Below are positions 29,656 to 40,787 of a stretch of 64,000 nt of DNA, one piece after another (positions within the stretch are counted from its first letter, which is position 1; each line of letters opens with the position of its first letter). The DNA is from Asparagopsis taxiformis. Taxonomy: Eukaryota > Rhodophyta > Florideophyceae > Bonnemaisoniales > Bonnemaisoniaceae. The translations under genes were made by a program, and so were the position numbers. The DNA is taken from positions 1 to 64,000 of the forward strand of contig JALQPE010001828.1 of assembly GCA_030407315.1 (NCBI GenBank), written 5' to 3'. Below the pieces are notes generated by a model, which saw only the letters and a program-made list of their open reading frames with translations, was not told the origin of the DNA and searched no databases.

Positions 29656-30909
29656 CTATAGCAGGTACTTCTCGGCCAGTTTTTCCATTCTTCCCGCTCC
29701 TACTGCCCTGTTCACTACTTCTTCGGACAGCAGTTTGGCTATTCTTCGCGGTTCGTCAATACCATGGATTAAAACATACGGTACGTAAACTCGCAAACAA
29801 CCCCACTGTCCCTCTCCATTCCTTCCACGTTTCCTCTGCCCAACAGGCTCCCATTCCACCCGGAAACTCTTCACAACTGCGCTCCTTCGACTTCTTCCCC
29901 CATTGACACATCCACTGCGAACCTCTGAATGAATTGGGCACACCCCCTCTCGACTCTCAACCTCCATCTTCGAAACGTACTGTCCCTGCACTATTGTGCG
30001 ATCCCTTCGAACTGCACACAGTGCAGATTGTTCCCTCCGCAGCGCACAGAACATGCTGCTCCCGATGCTCATCGATACCGGTCCATTCTCACTATTCCCT
30101 CCATCATCCTCACAAAGTGCCGTCCCCAATATTTGCAGGCTACTCTGCTTCCAAAACCTCTCTTCATTCTCTTTCTCTTCTTCTTTCCCGTCAGTAGTAG
30201 ACACGTTACGGGTGTGCACAAGCATTTCGCTGCGCTGCAATAAAGATATTCCTAGCATGTCGGATAGCACAGCAAAGTTGCTGCAAACCACTGTGATCGC
30301 TTCGTTTCCAGTTCCATGCATTGCCGAGTGTAAACTGGGATACACATCGTACAGACCTTCACCGTATAGGTCTATTGTTCCCTTCAGTAACTCTCGGAAT
30401 ATCCCGCTGCACAATGTAGCAGGAACTTGTATCGGAGAGGTCACGAGATTTCCGCACATCATAGCTCCGTCCACCATACTTGTAGAGAACACGCGACTAG
30501 AGCTTCCAGTCGGTATTCGTACAGCCTGTTCTACCATCTTCTCCACTCCTCTCCGCATCATCGACAACAGCACCAGACCAACATTATCAACGATGCTGCT
30601 GGAACAATTAAACTTCCCAGCGTCCAACAACGACATTGCATCCTCCAGAACTCGCACCCTGGTCTCCAGCTGGCTCTCATTCGACGTCCTCTGTGCCCTC
30701 ACTGCTCGTCTGTGTTCTCGGAAATGGACGCGGACGTCCACAACCTCTAGTACACCTAGTATTACTAGGCGGACGTCCATGTTCTCCAGTATTTTTGGAT
30801 GTCCGCCTAGATCCGGACGTCCATGCGGTCTAGTACGTCTAGTATTACTAGGACGACATTCATTGTTTCTAGTACCACGGATGTCCCCCTCGGGATGGAC
30901 TTCCGCCAT
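29656..30909 (-). CDS. Hypothetical protein, N-terminus supplied by block B
   Basis: A 417-codon minus-strand frame. The first 67 or so codons (MAEVHPEGDIRG onward, to 30,707) lie inside block B and are repeat-derived. After the border the sequence is unlike the repeat, with a heptad-like stretch (ESQLETRVRVLEDAMSLLD), then a probably folded region (DNVGLVLLSMMRRGVEKMV, GTIDLYGEGLYDVYPSLH, VVCSNFAVLSDMLGISLL) and a Cys/Arg-rich end. No family is recognised. The simplest reading is that block B landed in or beside an older gene, removed its 5' end and left an accidentally in-frame fusion. Whether the chimera is expressed is unknown; the remaining native part starts at about 30,706. Confidence 0.5.
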   Translation of the reverse strand: MAEVHPEGDIRGTRNNECRPSNTRRTRPHGRPDLGGHPKILENMDVRLVILGVLEVVDVRVHFREHRRAVRAQRTSNESQLETRVRVLEDAMSLLDAGKFNCSSSIVDNVGLVLLSMMRRGVEKMVEQAVRIPTGSSSRVFSTSMVDGAMMCGNLVTSPIQVPATLCSGIFRELLKGTIDLYGEGLYDVYPSLHSAMHGTGNEAITVVCSNFAVLSDMLGISLLQRSEMLVHTRNVSTTDGKEEEKENEERFWKQSSLQILGTALCEDDGGNSENGPVSMSIGSSMFCALRREQSALCAVRRDRTIVQGQYVSKMEVESREGVCPIHSEVRSGCVNGGRSRRSAVVKSFRVEWEPVGQRKRGRNGEGQWGCLRVYVPYVLIHGIDEPRRIAKLLSEEVVNRAVGAGRMEKLAEKYLL

Positions 30910-32329
30910 GTCTATGTCAACCTAGGACGGGCGCCGGTTCAGAAATTCAAAAATTTCGACCCCAGAAATTTCTGCCGCCTTGCTCGACATGGATGTCCGC
31001 ATCCATCACGGCGACCACTCTATTTTTCCTTGTCGGTCGACTCCAATTTTGTCTTTAATTTTTTCATCCTCTCGCTCACACCCCCTTCCATTTGGTGCTC
31101 ACCTCCCCCGTACTGTACCTCAAACACCCCCAATACCACTCTAGAACGCATTTTCAGCTACCTATCCCCGCTTCCACGGTGCACACCTCCATTCCATACC
31201 TACTTTTCTGCTCTACCGTACAGATTTCTTATAACCAGTCCTCATACTACCTCAGAATAGGGAAAAACATCCCCTATCCCCTCGACCATGCTCTCCCCCA
31301 TCACCTTTGCAACGTATTGTTCTTCAATACCCTCTCTCCTCTACCTTCAACCCCTCTCCTTCGCCCTCTCCACAAACTTCCCCTGCAGCTTACTCTTCGA
31401 CCTGCTCCACCCCTCCCTCCCTCACCTGCTCCATGCCCCCACGCCATCCGCATCTTCGATACCGTATACACCACCACCACCACCACCGGCCCACGCTCCC
31501 GCTCCCCCGCCGTCTCCCCAGAAACCTCCCCGCTCTGAAACACATATCAACCCCCCACTTCGCACCCATCCTCCCACTCCCCTCCCTCCCCAAATACAAT
31601 AACCCTCTTCTTCCCCATCACATCCCCACTCACCACAGCCAGAACAGACGCCACCCCCCTTCCCACCTCTTTCTCCTCACTTTCCTAAAACCCCCTCCTC
31701 TCGGGGCCTTCAACCGCACCCTCCTACGGTCCCACCTAAACACCTCCTCCGCCCTCACTACCCCAACACCCCGCAGCGTCTCCCCAATCCCCATAATATG
31801 CTTGTCGGCACTCCTCTCCGAATCACACTCCAATCTAAACCCGCACTCCGTACATTTCCACTTCCCCCTGTACCATCCCATCCCAAGATTCCATCCACCC
31901 CCCACAGAACACATCCTCATACCACAGAAGAATTTTCTTCCTCTCATACCTCATCCTTAAAACCTCCATCTCTTCCATGTAAATTTCGATGTAAATATTT
32001 TCTCCACTATGCAAACTCATACATGTATGAGCGTATGCCTTTCCGCTTCGTCAACCCTGAATATTTGTATTCATGTATTCATAAAATGGAGCCACCCACA
32101 TCCCTATCCCGTTCTGCAAGCTTTACAAACCACCAGACGCATACTCCACAACTATACAACAAACACTACTCGCTATTTCAGACGACGCGGTACACAAGTA
32201 GCGTAGTCTCAACCTTCCGTGACGCCTTCCCTGATGCGTACAAGTGCGAAACACGTCTAGACGTATATCACAAGTGAGCGCGGGAATTTTCGGCACAGGA
32301 GATGCTGGGCCACCAAATTGATTTTTCGG
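30707..32329 (+). repeat. Block B (plus orientation copy)
   Basis: It starts CGTCTGTGTTCTCGGAAATGG at 30,707, followed by GGACGTCC-rich units and the C-rich body, and ends at the standard junction (CAAATTGATTTTTCGG) with satellite A. The frame at 31,630-31,947 (minus), with WKCTECGFRLECDSE and ADKHIMGIGETLRG, is the longest readable piece of a presumed decayed protein. Confidence 0.85.
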
Positions 32330-34420
32330 AAATTTTAGAATTTCTGGGCTGGCCAGCAATGCAATCGAGCTGGACATCCACCGGACGTCCATTTCAGGTT
32401 GATCGTGAGAGAGTAGGGCGGGACCATGATGAAACAAGGACCAAGACCTGTCCCTGACGTGTTGAGCCTGAAATCGACCCTTCGTAAGACGCGATTTTGG
32501 CTTACAGTTAGTGCTTACAGAAGCCAGTGATGACCCCGGTCGGGGCGGCAGCCGGTTCCTGGGGCCGTTGTGGCCAAATTAGACACCTTGATTTGAATTG
32601 AAATTTGGGCTATTCTCAAAAACATGCACATGTGAACATGTTTTTGAGATGGGGGTCTGCCGTACGGCACAATCGACCCGCCCAAATCGATGATTTTTCA
32701 CAATTTTTTTCTGCCCGAAATTTTAGAATTTCTGGGCTCGCCAGCAATGCAATTGAGCCGGACATCCACCGGACGTCCATTTCAGGTTGGTCGTGTGCTG
32801 CCCACATCCATGCATTGCAGCAACTAAGCAGGCGGGCTCACTACTCATACAAAGTGCACGGAATATGAGTAACGTGATGTGTGAGTGTTGTTTGTCGTGA
32901 GGATGTAAGGTGGGACCATGATGAAACAGGGAAAAAGATGTCTCCCTAGCATAACTTGGGCTTGAAGCCTGGAATCGACCCTTCGTGAGATGTGGCTTTG
33001 CTTACAGTTGGTGCTTACAGAAGCCAGTGACGGCCCCGGCCGGGGCAGCAGCCGGTTCCTGGGGCCGTTGTGGCCAAATTAGACACCTTGATTTGAATTG
33101 AAATTTGGGCTATTCTCAAAAACATGCACATGTGAACATGTTTTTGAGATGGGGGTCTGCCGTACGGCACAATCGACCCGCCCAAATCGATGATTTTTCA
33201 CAATTTTTTTCTGCCCGAAATTTTAGAATTTCTGGGCTCGCCAGCAATGCAATTGAGCCGGACATCCACCGGACGTCCATTTCAGGTTGGTCGTGTGCTG
33301 CCCACATCCATGCATTGCAGCAACTAAGCAGGCGGGCTCACTACTCATACAAAGTGCACGGAATATGAGTAACGTGATGTGTGAGTGTTGTTTGTCGTGA
33401 GGATGTAAGGTGGGACCATGATGAAACAGGGAAAAAGATGTCTCCCTAGCATAACTTGGGCTTGAAGCCTGGAATCGACCCTTCGTGAGATGTGGCTTTG
33501 CTTACAGTTGGTGCTTACAGAAGCCAGTGACGGCCCCGGCCGGGGCAGCAGCCGGTTCCTGGGGCCGTTGTGGCCAAATTAGACACCTTGATTTGAATTG
33601 AAATTTGGGCTATTCTCAAAAACATGCACATGTGAACATGTTTTTGAGATGGGGGTCTGCCGTACGGCACAATCGACCCGCCCAAATCGATGATTTTTCA
33701 CAATTTTTTTCTGCCCGAAATTTTAGAATTTCTGGGCTCGCCAGCAATGCAATTGAGCCGGACATCCACCGGACGTCCATTTCAGGTTGGTCGTGTGCTG
33801 CCCACATCCATGCATTGCAGCAACTAAGCAGGCGGGCTCACTACTCATACAAAGTGCACGGAATATGAGTAACGTGATGTGTGAGTGTTGTTTGTCGTGA
33901 GGATGTAAGGTGGGACCATGATGAAACAGGGAAAAAGATGTCTCCCTAGCATAACTTGGGCTTGAAGCCTGGAATCGACCCTTCGTGAGATGTGGCTTTG
34001 CTTACAGTTGGTGCTTACAGAAGCCAGTGACGGCCCCGGCCGGGGCAGCAGCCGGTTCCTGGGGCCGTTGTGGCCAAATTAGACACCTTGATTTGAATTG
34101 AAATTTGGGCTATTCTCAAAAACATGCACATGTGAACATGTTTTTGAGATGGGGGTGTGCCGTACGGCACTTTCGACCGCCCAAATCGATATAATTTTGC
34201 AATTTTTTTCTGACTGAAATTTTAGAATTTCTGGGCTCGCCAGCAATGCAATTGAGCTGGACATTCACCGGACGTCCATTTCAGGTTGGTCGAGTATTGC
34301 ACATGGATACAGTTTTGCAGCTATTTCTCAGCCCAACATTTTAGAATTTCAGGGCTGACCAGCAATGTAACCGAGCCGGACTTCTACTGGACGTCCATTT
34401 CAAGTTAGGCTAGTGCTGCA
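32330..34420 (+). repeat. Satellite A array with three identical 500-bp units
   Basis: After a partial copy, a 500-bp unit repeats three times with exact spacing (landmarks at 32,605, 33,105 and 33,605; the short frames inside translate identically). A diverged copy (34,080-34,300) and a more degenerate one (34,310-34,420) follow. The matching inverted arm (38,985-40,060) has only one 500-bp unit, so the left arm has expanded or the right arm contracted. Confidence 0.9.
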
Positions 34421-34630
34421 CATTTGCTCGCATCGCAGCAACTAAGCAAGTGTTGACAGCACCGAGATGCCATGCAGACAAGGGGAATCGGCTGCAAACG
34501 GCTTCCCTGGTCGGCGGCTGGATGTCTGGATGTGAATGGCTGCAAGCATGGAAATCTTGCTACCGCACAGCGCATACACACTGCAGCAGCACATCACTGA
34601 CGCATGCGAAAGTTGGGTGCTGCAGTGCGT
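34421..34630 (+). repeat. Unique-sequence part of the central inverted repeat, left arm
   Basis: It matches, as the reverse complement, about 38,750-38,950 with very few differences (one G more in a G run on the right). It is not satellite A and contains no gene I recognise. Confidence 0.8.
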
Positions 34631-34631
34631 G

Positions 34632-34796
34632 GTTGTTTGTGTGTTTGTGTGTTTGTGTGTGTTTGTGTGTTTGTGTGTTTGTGTGTTTGTGTGTTTGTGT
34701 GTTTGTGTGTTTGTGTGTTTGTGTGTTTGTGTGTTTGTGTGTTTGTGTGTTTGTGTGTTTGTGTGTTTGTGTGTTTGTGTCTTTGTGTGTGTATGA
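34632..34796 (+). repeat. GTGTTT microsatellite expansion
   Basis: About 165 bp of GTGTTT/GTGTTTGT repeats. The partner position in the right arm (38,728-38,756) holds only about 30 bp of the complementary repeat. The Cys/Val/Leu-rich or His/Thr-rich frames here are artefacts of the repeat. Confidence 0.95.
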
Positions 34797-35455
34797 CGAA
34801 CCTTGTGGTATCCCTAGGCGTGCACTGGTACAAAAAGTTTGGACTGCCCCATCGGTCGTACTTTGGCGCATTTACATGCATCGGAGAACGACCAAGGAGG
34901 TAGAGCAGCAATCACTGTTGGCTGAGCGTCCAAACTGGAGGGCTTGGGGCAATGGTTCTATAGCAGTCATTTATAGGACGCCCACCGTTGATGACTGAGA
35001 TCCACGGTGGGTTTAGTATTCATGGTGTTGTCCTGCATTGGCGGACGTCGAAGACGAGTACTTCCAGTGAGCGTCCAAGGTGAACAGCTCAGCAGAGGAT
35101 TATGATGTGGATGTGAAGGCATGGATGAGGCCAGCAGGAACGTTTCTGCAAGATGGGCGTGAGTGGGTAAGTGAGCGGGGAGGGGCCGCTCGGGGCGCTT
35201 GGTAGCTTCTGGGGCCGTTGTGGCCAAATTAGAATCAAGCCTATGTCCGGCAGACGTCCTGAATTGCTTTATTTTTTGGGCTATTCTCAAAAACATGCAC
35301 ATGTGAACATGTTTTTGAGATGGGGGTGTGCCGTACGGCACTTTCGACCGCCCAAATCGATGTATTTTTGCATTTTTTTTCTGACTGAAATTTTAGAATT
35401 TCTGGGCTCGCCAGCAATGCAATTGCGCTGGTCATTCACCGGACGTCTATATGCG
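34797..35455 (+). repeat. Inner part of the left arm, ending in satellite A
   Basis: Sequence from the microsatellite to the loop that matches 38,058-38,727 in reverse. Its last 250 bp (35,205-35,450) is a satellite A copy with TGCCGTACGGCA and the CATGCACATGTG hairpin. The arm loses identity near 35,440. Confidence 0.8.
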
Positions 35456-38057
35456 CTCAAGCGATTGCTGTCTGCTTCAAATACCTGATACATTATTGCC
35501 CCACACGACATAAAGTCCCCCAACATGCGACGCCCATCAAACATAAACATTTTCATGCTCTTACTACATTCTAGTCGCACACATACATCCATCTTCAAAC
35601 AAAAAATGTCATTTAAACACCACCAGTCCCGCTTCATCGTACGCCAATACCGCCCAGTCGCCCAGCAGACAAGCTAGCCGTGCAGAAAATAAGCACTGCC
35701 ATCTACGACGGAAACGACTGGATCTCATCATCGCTCTCAGCATTTCCAACAAGCCCAACATGTTTCCCCTACGTCACCCTGCAAAACGATACCATTGTAT
35801 ACTTCTGCATTCTCCGTCAATTGCATTCATTCAATCTGCGCAATGAATTCTTCAATCTCGAAACCGGCCGGGTTTTCTGCCCATCCTGCAATAAGGGCAT
35901 TGGAGAAAGTTCTCTAGCAATGGCCACTAAAGCCTTGATGCAACTACACGGTGCTGATTGCTTCTATCGCTTCCTCAAATCTGTCGACATTTACAACATA
36001 CCATCCATCCGACACATTTCCAAACTAAACTAGACTGTTCATTGACAAACTCGTGTGTAGCCCCATTTAGACCACTCACCACTGGTATCTGCTGAGTCAC
36101 CGCGCACTGCCCTGGTGCTCCCTCCTGAATTCGCTTGGGCTGTCTCAATACATTCCGTACTATGCCTATGAAGCAGTCCCGTTATGGATCAGCGTTCTGC
36201 GTGTTCAGCACATCATCCCCACGTTACCAGAGCTGCAATTTCTCAGCGGTACGGGTATCATCAATCCTTAGCACAGATGTGATACAGCAGCCGATGCAGG
36301 TCAATTTCTAGACTCGTAATTTTGCACTCAAGAAGGGAGATCGGTATGGAAATTGTCCAGGCATAACAAACCGCCTGTCCTGCTCTCCTGCAGAGCAAGC
36401 TCCATCGATCCAGTCGATCAGGAACCTGACGACATGTAGTCGGCGTTCGTTCCGGACGCGGAAAGGGCAAATTTTTGTGTGGCGTTTGCAGATTCAGTCG
36501 CAACGGGAAGCGATGAAACTTTCCGCATGGCGTTTGACTGCGGTTTATCTGAGACAGACATCGAGCGATCGGTGTTTCTGTCCAGATGAAGCTGGAGATC
36601 AATGCCGTATTTGAGCTGATAATTGGAGCAAAGATTTGAAACAAATTTTCTGTGCAAATTTACGACACGACACGGCGGAGGGTGGATAACTCAACGTTAG
36701 ATGTTATTGGTTGAGCCAACATTACAAGACCGTACCGACGACACGCGCAATCATTGATTTTTCGCTCATTGCTTAGAGAGCAAAACTGTCCAATGGTCGT
36801 ATCAAGTTAGACCAGCACATATTTCCGCAACATCTTGGTGGAACGAAGTCGGTGCTCACGAAAGCCTGAGAGCTGCCTTGAGTCGAGGATTTTGTACGCC
36901 GCCTTATCTGTGGTAGTTTCATACTGCGTTGTTTCACCGTTGGACTTGTGCCACGCACACTTGGATCTCTCTCCATACGTACGTGTAGATAAGATGTGAA
37001 TTGAGCTACAATAGCATACCAAACTGGAAACCAGTATCTACATGCTTTGTGAGAATATAATGCCTCTTCCTCGAGAAAAGGCCTCCTTCGGAATACTAGA
37101 TTTCATTCAACCATATCCATCCATCTCCCATCGCTTCAGCATGAAATCATCACCATTCCATCCATCACAACGTTCGTCTCTATCCAAACACTACTCTCCA
37201 CACATCTCCCCGATCTTTCAGTCCGACCGTACCCGGCGGCGGCCGAGAGAAACGTACTGGCCATTGTTAAAAGTATCTACGACGGCAATGAGCGCATATA
37301 TTAAATCATTCTCTATGTGCACACAGACCCTGATTGCCTCTCGTTTGTGGCAGAAATGAAACAAACACAAAGACTGCAACTCGTCCATGCGAGAAGCAAA
37401 AGCTACAGATTTTTAGCAAGTATCGATAGCTACAAAGAACCACTGCAACGTTTATTCTAGACTTGTATACATTTTCATTAGCACTTACATTACCATACAC
37501 GAATAGTATTGCATTAAAGATTTTTATGAGAATGACAGGGGTCAGCGGCCGGGTTCCCTCCAGCTCAGCTTGGCTCAGCTCCGGATGCAGATGTGGTGAA
37601 GGGAAGAGAGAAAAGTCAGATATTCTACCATGATCTGATTTGATTTGCAATCTGAGAACTTCTTGACTCCCAAAAGGTGTAAACAGTATCCCTGCATATT
37701 GGCATCGACCAAAAGAACTGCAGCACTAACTCAATTTTCATTGCAGAGATCAGCACAACGTATTCGTCTTGAGTGTCACAAGTTGCAATTAGATGGCGCT
37801 GACTCGAAGCTAGGAGAGTTGGTAGTTGTGCCGAGTCGGCGTCTTCGGTTTGATCGCTCGTGTAAATATCCAAGCAAAATGGCAGGCAAGGAGATACAAA
37901 GCCACGCAACAATCAAGCTTACCACATTCCCCAGCCAGAATCACCATAGAAATCCTTGCAGTCTGCATCACACAGATCATCTTACGCAGTGCGTGCTGCC
38001 CAGGTCGTTATTCGGCCCTATCCAGAAACACTTTCAGGCCTAGTGCAACCAGTAGAT
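35456..38057. other. Loop of the central inverted repeat
   Basis: About 2.6 kb of unique, AT-leaning sequence between the two arms. Apart from the open frame at 35,680-36,033 I see only short frames (for example minus 36,261-36,644 and plus 37,042-37,359) with no motif. If the inverted repeat is a mobile element, this is its cargo region, and it looks eroded. Confidence 0.4.
35680..36033 (+). CDS. Small hypothetical protein in the loop, 117 codons or fewer
   Basis: The frame has aromatic-rich composition and a possible Cys pair (FCPSCNKGIGESS) that could be half of a zinc-binding site. The first Met is an alternative start; no leader of the CT-rich type is present. No family is recognised. 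It could be an exon or the remnant of a larger gene. Support is weak: only frame length and non-repetitive composition. Confidence 0.25.
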   Translation: MQKISTAIYDGNDWISSSLSAFPTSPTCFPYVTLQNDTIVYFCILRQLHSFNLRNEFFNLETGRVFCPSCNKGIGESSLAMATKALMQLHGADCFYRFLKSVDIYNIPSIRHISKLN

Positions 38058-38727
38058 CTGAAATGGAAATGGACGTCCGGTGAATGACCAGCGCAATTGC
38101 ATTGCTGGCGAGCCCAGAAATTCTAAAATTTCAGTCAGAAAAAAAATGCAAAAATACATCGATTTGGGCGGTCGAAAGTGCCGTACGGCACACCCCCATC
38201 TCAAAAACATGTTCACATGTGCATGTTTTTGAGAATAGCCCAAAAAATAAAGCAATTCAGGACGTCCGCCGGACATAGGCTTGATTCTAATTTGGCCACA
38301 ACGGCCCCAGAAGCTACCAAGCGCCCCGAGCGGCCCCTCCCCGCTCACTTACCCACTCACGCCCATCTTGCAGAAACGTTCCTGCTGGCCTCATCCATGC
38401 CTTCACATCCACATCATAATCCTCTGCTGAGCTGTTCACCTTGGACGCTCACTGGAAGTACTCGTCTTCGACGTCCGCCAATGCAGGACAACACCATGAA
38501 TACTAAACCCACCGTGGATCTCAGTCATCAACGGTGGGCGTCCTATAAATGACTGCTATAGAACCATTGCCCCAAGCCCTCCAGTTTGGACGCTCAGCCA
38601 ACAGCGATTGCTGCTCTACCTCCTTGGTCGTTCTCCGATGCATGTAAATGCGCCAAAGTACGACCGATGGGGCAGTCCAAACTTTTTGAACCAGTGCACG
38701 CCTAGGGATACCACAAGGTTCGTCATA
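38058..38727 (-). repeat. Inner part of the right arm of the central inverted repeat
   Basis: Reverse complement of 34,797-35,455, beginning with a satellite A copy (38,060-38,320). The two arms are almost identical by eye, which implies a recent duplication or ongoing gene conversion. Confidence 0.8.
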
Positions 38728-38984
38728 CACACACAAACACACAAACACACAAACAACCACGCACTGCAGCACCCAACTTTCGCATGCGTCAGTGATGTGC
38801 TGCTGCAGTGTGTATGCGCTGTGCGGTAGCAAGATTTCCATGCTTGCAGCCATTCACATCCAGACATCCAGCCGCCGACCAGGGAAGCCGTTTGCAGCCG
38901 ATTCCCCCTTGTCTGCATGGCATCTCGGTGCTGTCAACACTTGCTTAGTTGCTGCGATGCGAGCAAATGTGCAGCACTAGCCTA
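38728..38984 (-). repeat. Right arm: short AAACAC microsatellite and unique part
   Basis: The complement of the left-arm microsatellite, but only about 30 bp long, followed by the unique segment matching 34,421-34,630. Confidence 0.8.
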
Positions 38985-40060
38985 ACTTGAAATGGACGTC
39001 CAGTGGAAGTCCGGCTCGGTTACATTGCTGGTCAGCCCTGAAATTCTAAAATGTTGGGCTGAGAAATAGCTGCAAAACTGTATCCATGTGCAATACTCGA
39101 CCAACCTGAAATGGACGTCCGGTGAATGTCCAGCTCAATTGCATTGCTGGCGAGCCCAGAAATTCTAAAATTTCAGTCAGAAAAAAATTGCAAAATTATA
39201 TCGATTTGGGCGGTCGAAAGTGCCGTACGGCACACCCCCATCTCAAAAACATGTTCACATGTGCATGTTTTTGAGAATAGCCCAAATTTCAATTCAAATC
39301 AAGGTGTCTAATTTGGCCACAACGGCCCCAGGAACCGGCTGCTGCCCCGGCCGGGGCCGTCACTGGCTTCTGTAAGCACCAACTGTAAGCAAAGCCACAT
39401 CTCACGAAGGGTCGATTCCAGGCTTCAAGCCCAAGTTATGCTAGGGAGACATCTTTTTCCCTGTTTCATCATGGTCCCACCTTACATCCTCACGACAAAC
39501 AACACTCACACATCACGTTACTCATATTCCGTGCACTTTGTATGAGTAGTGAGCCCGCCTGCTTAGTTGCTGCAATGCATGGATGTGGGCAGCACACGAC
39601 CAACCTGAAATGGACGTCCTGTGGATGTCCAGCTCGATTGCACTGCTGGCCAGCCCAGAAATTCTAAAATTTCGGGCAGAAAAAAATTGTGAAAAATCAT
39701 CGATTTGGGCGGGTCGATTGTGCCGTACGGCAGACCCCCATCTCAAAAACATGTTCACATGTGCATGTTTTTGAGAATAGCCCAAATTTCAATTCAAATC
39801 AAGGTGTCTAATTTGGCCACAACGGCCCCAGGAACCGGCTGCTGCCCCGACCGGGGTCATCACTGGCTTCTGTAAGCACTAACTGTAAGCCAAAATCGCG
39901 TCTTACGAAGGGTCGATTTCAGGCTCAACACGTCAGGGACAGGTCTTGGTCCTTGTTTCATCATGGTCCCGCCCTACTCTCTCACGATCAACCTGAAATG
40001 GACGTCCGGTGGATGTCCAGCTCGATTGCATTGCTGGCCAGCCCAGAAATTCTAAAATTT
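38985..40060 (-). repeat. Satellite A array, right arm
   Basis: Mirror of the left array with one 500-bp unit instead of three, plus the flanking diverged copies. It ends at the A-B junction at 40,060. Confidence 0.9.
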
Positions 40061-40245
40061 CCGAAAAATCAATTTGGTGGCTCAGCATCTCCTGTGCAGA
40101 AAACTCTCGCACTCATTTCTGATATACGTTTTGACGTGTTTTTTACTTTTAAGCATCAGGAAAGGCGTTACGGAAAATTGGGACTACGCCACTTGTGAGC
40201 CGCGTCGTCTGAGATAGCGAGTAGAGTTTGTTGTATAGTATTTAT
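40061..40245 (-). repeat. Block B fragment
   Basis: It begins with the junction CCGAAAAATCAATTTGG and covers about 180 bp of block B, including the GTCTGAGATAGCGAGTAG landmark, then stops. It is a strongly truncated and diverged copy compared with the 1.65-kb ones. Confidence 0.75.
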
Positions 40246-40740
40246 ATTGTACTCCAAATGTGCGTTCGAGACCTCGTTTGTAATGTTCTCGTGGTTTTGT
40301 GGGTATCAGTTTTGTGCTCACTTCTGGCAGCCCAATGGTGGAATGTGCCTGAGCGATCAATCATCACCGCTAGGTCACACATTTTGCTGGCAACGTGCGC
40401 TTGGAAGGATGAATGACCGCCGTGGGAGATGGATTTTCAATTAATTCATTTGAAATAATAAAATTATATTAATTGCGAACTTCATGGAATAAGTTTGTGC
40501 TTTACAGTGGATATTACAGGGATCATTTAAGGGAAGCAAATGGATTGTGATATATATGATTATACCATTCCGATGTTCTCGATCCGGATCTCATCATTCG
40601 GGAGTTCAGAGACCATGGCTTGGGCCATTATTAATCTCAATACCGGCGATGATATGGAGTATGCACAGCAGGACTTAAGCTGACGTTGAAAGCTGTCCAG
40701 TCGACGCCGCAGGTTAACCTGTGGAATTCCACTTCTCCGC
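40246..40740. other. Intergenic stretch, nothing recognised
   Basis: AT-rich unique sequence with only short frames and no recognised repeat. Confidence 0.4.
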
Positions 40741-40787
40741 CGTCACTGGCTGAGGTTCTTTGGTCGTGTTTCCTTTGTTTGGTGTAG

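Noticed and set aside
31307..31960. Long Pro/His/Ser-rich frames in block B (also at 16,070-16,924, 56,322-57,176, 59,149-59,775)
   Set aside because: C-rich composition keeps several frames open at once; the frames differ between copies and show no domain.
32577..34076. CRISPR array
   Set aside because: The repeats are 500 bp, contiguous and without variable spacers, and no cas-like gene is present; the genome looks eukaryotic.
34450..34998. Val/Cys/Leu and His/Thr-rich frames near 34.6 kb
   Set aside because: They are translations of the GTGTTT microsatellite.
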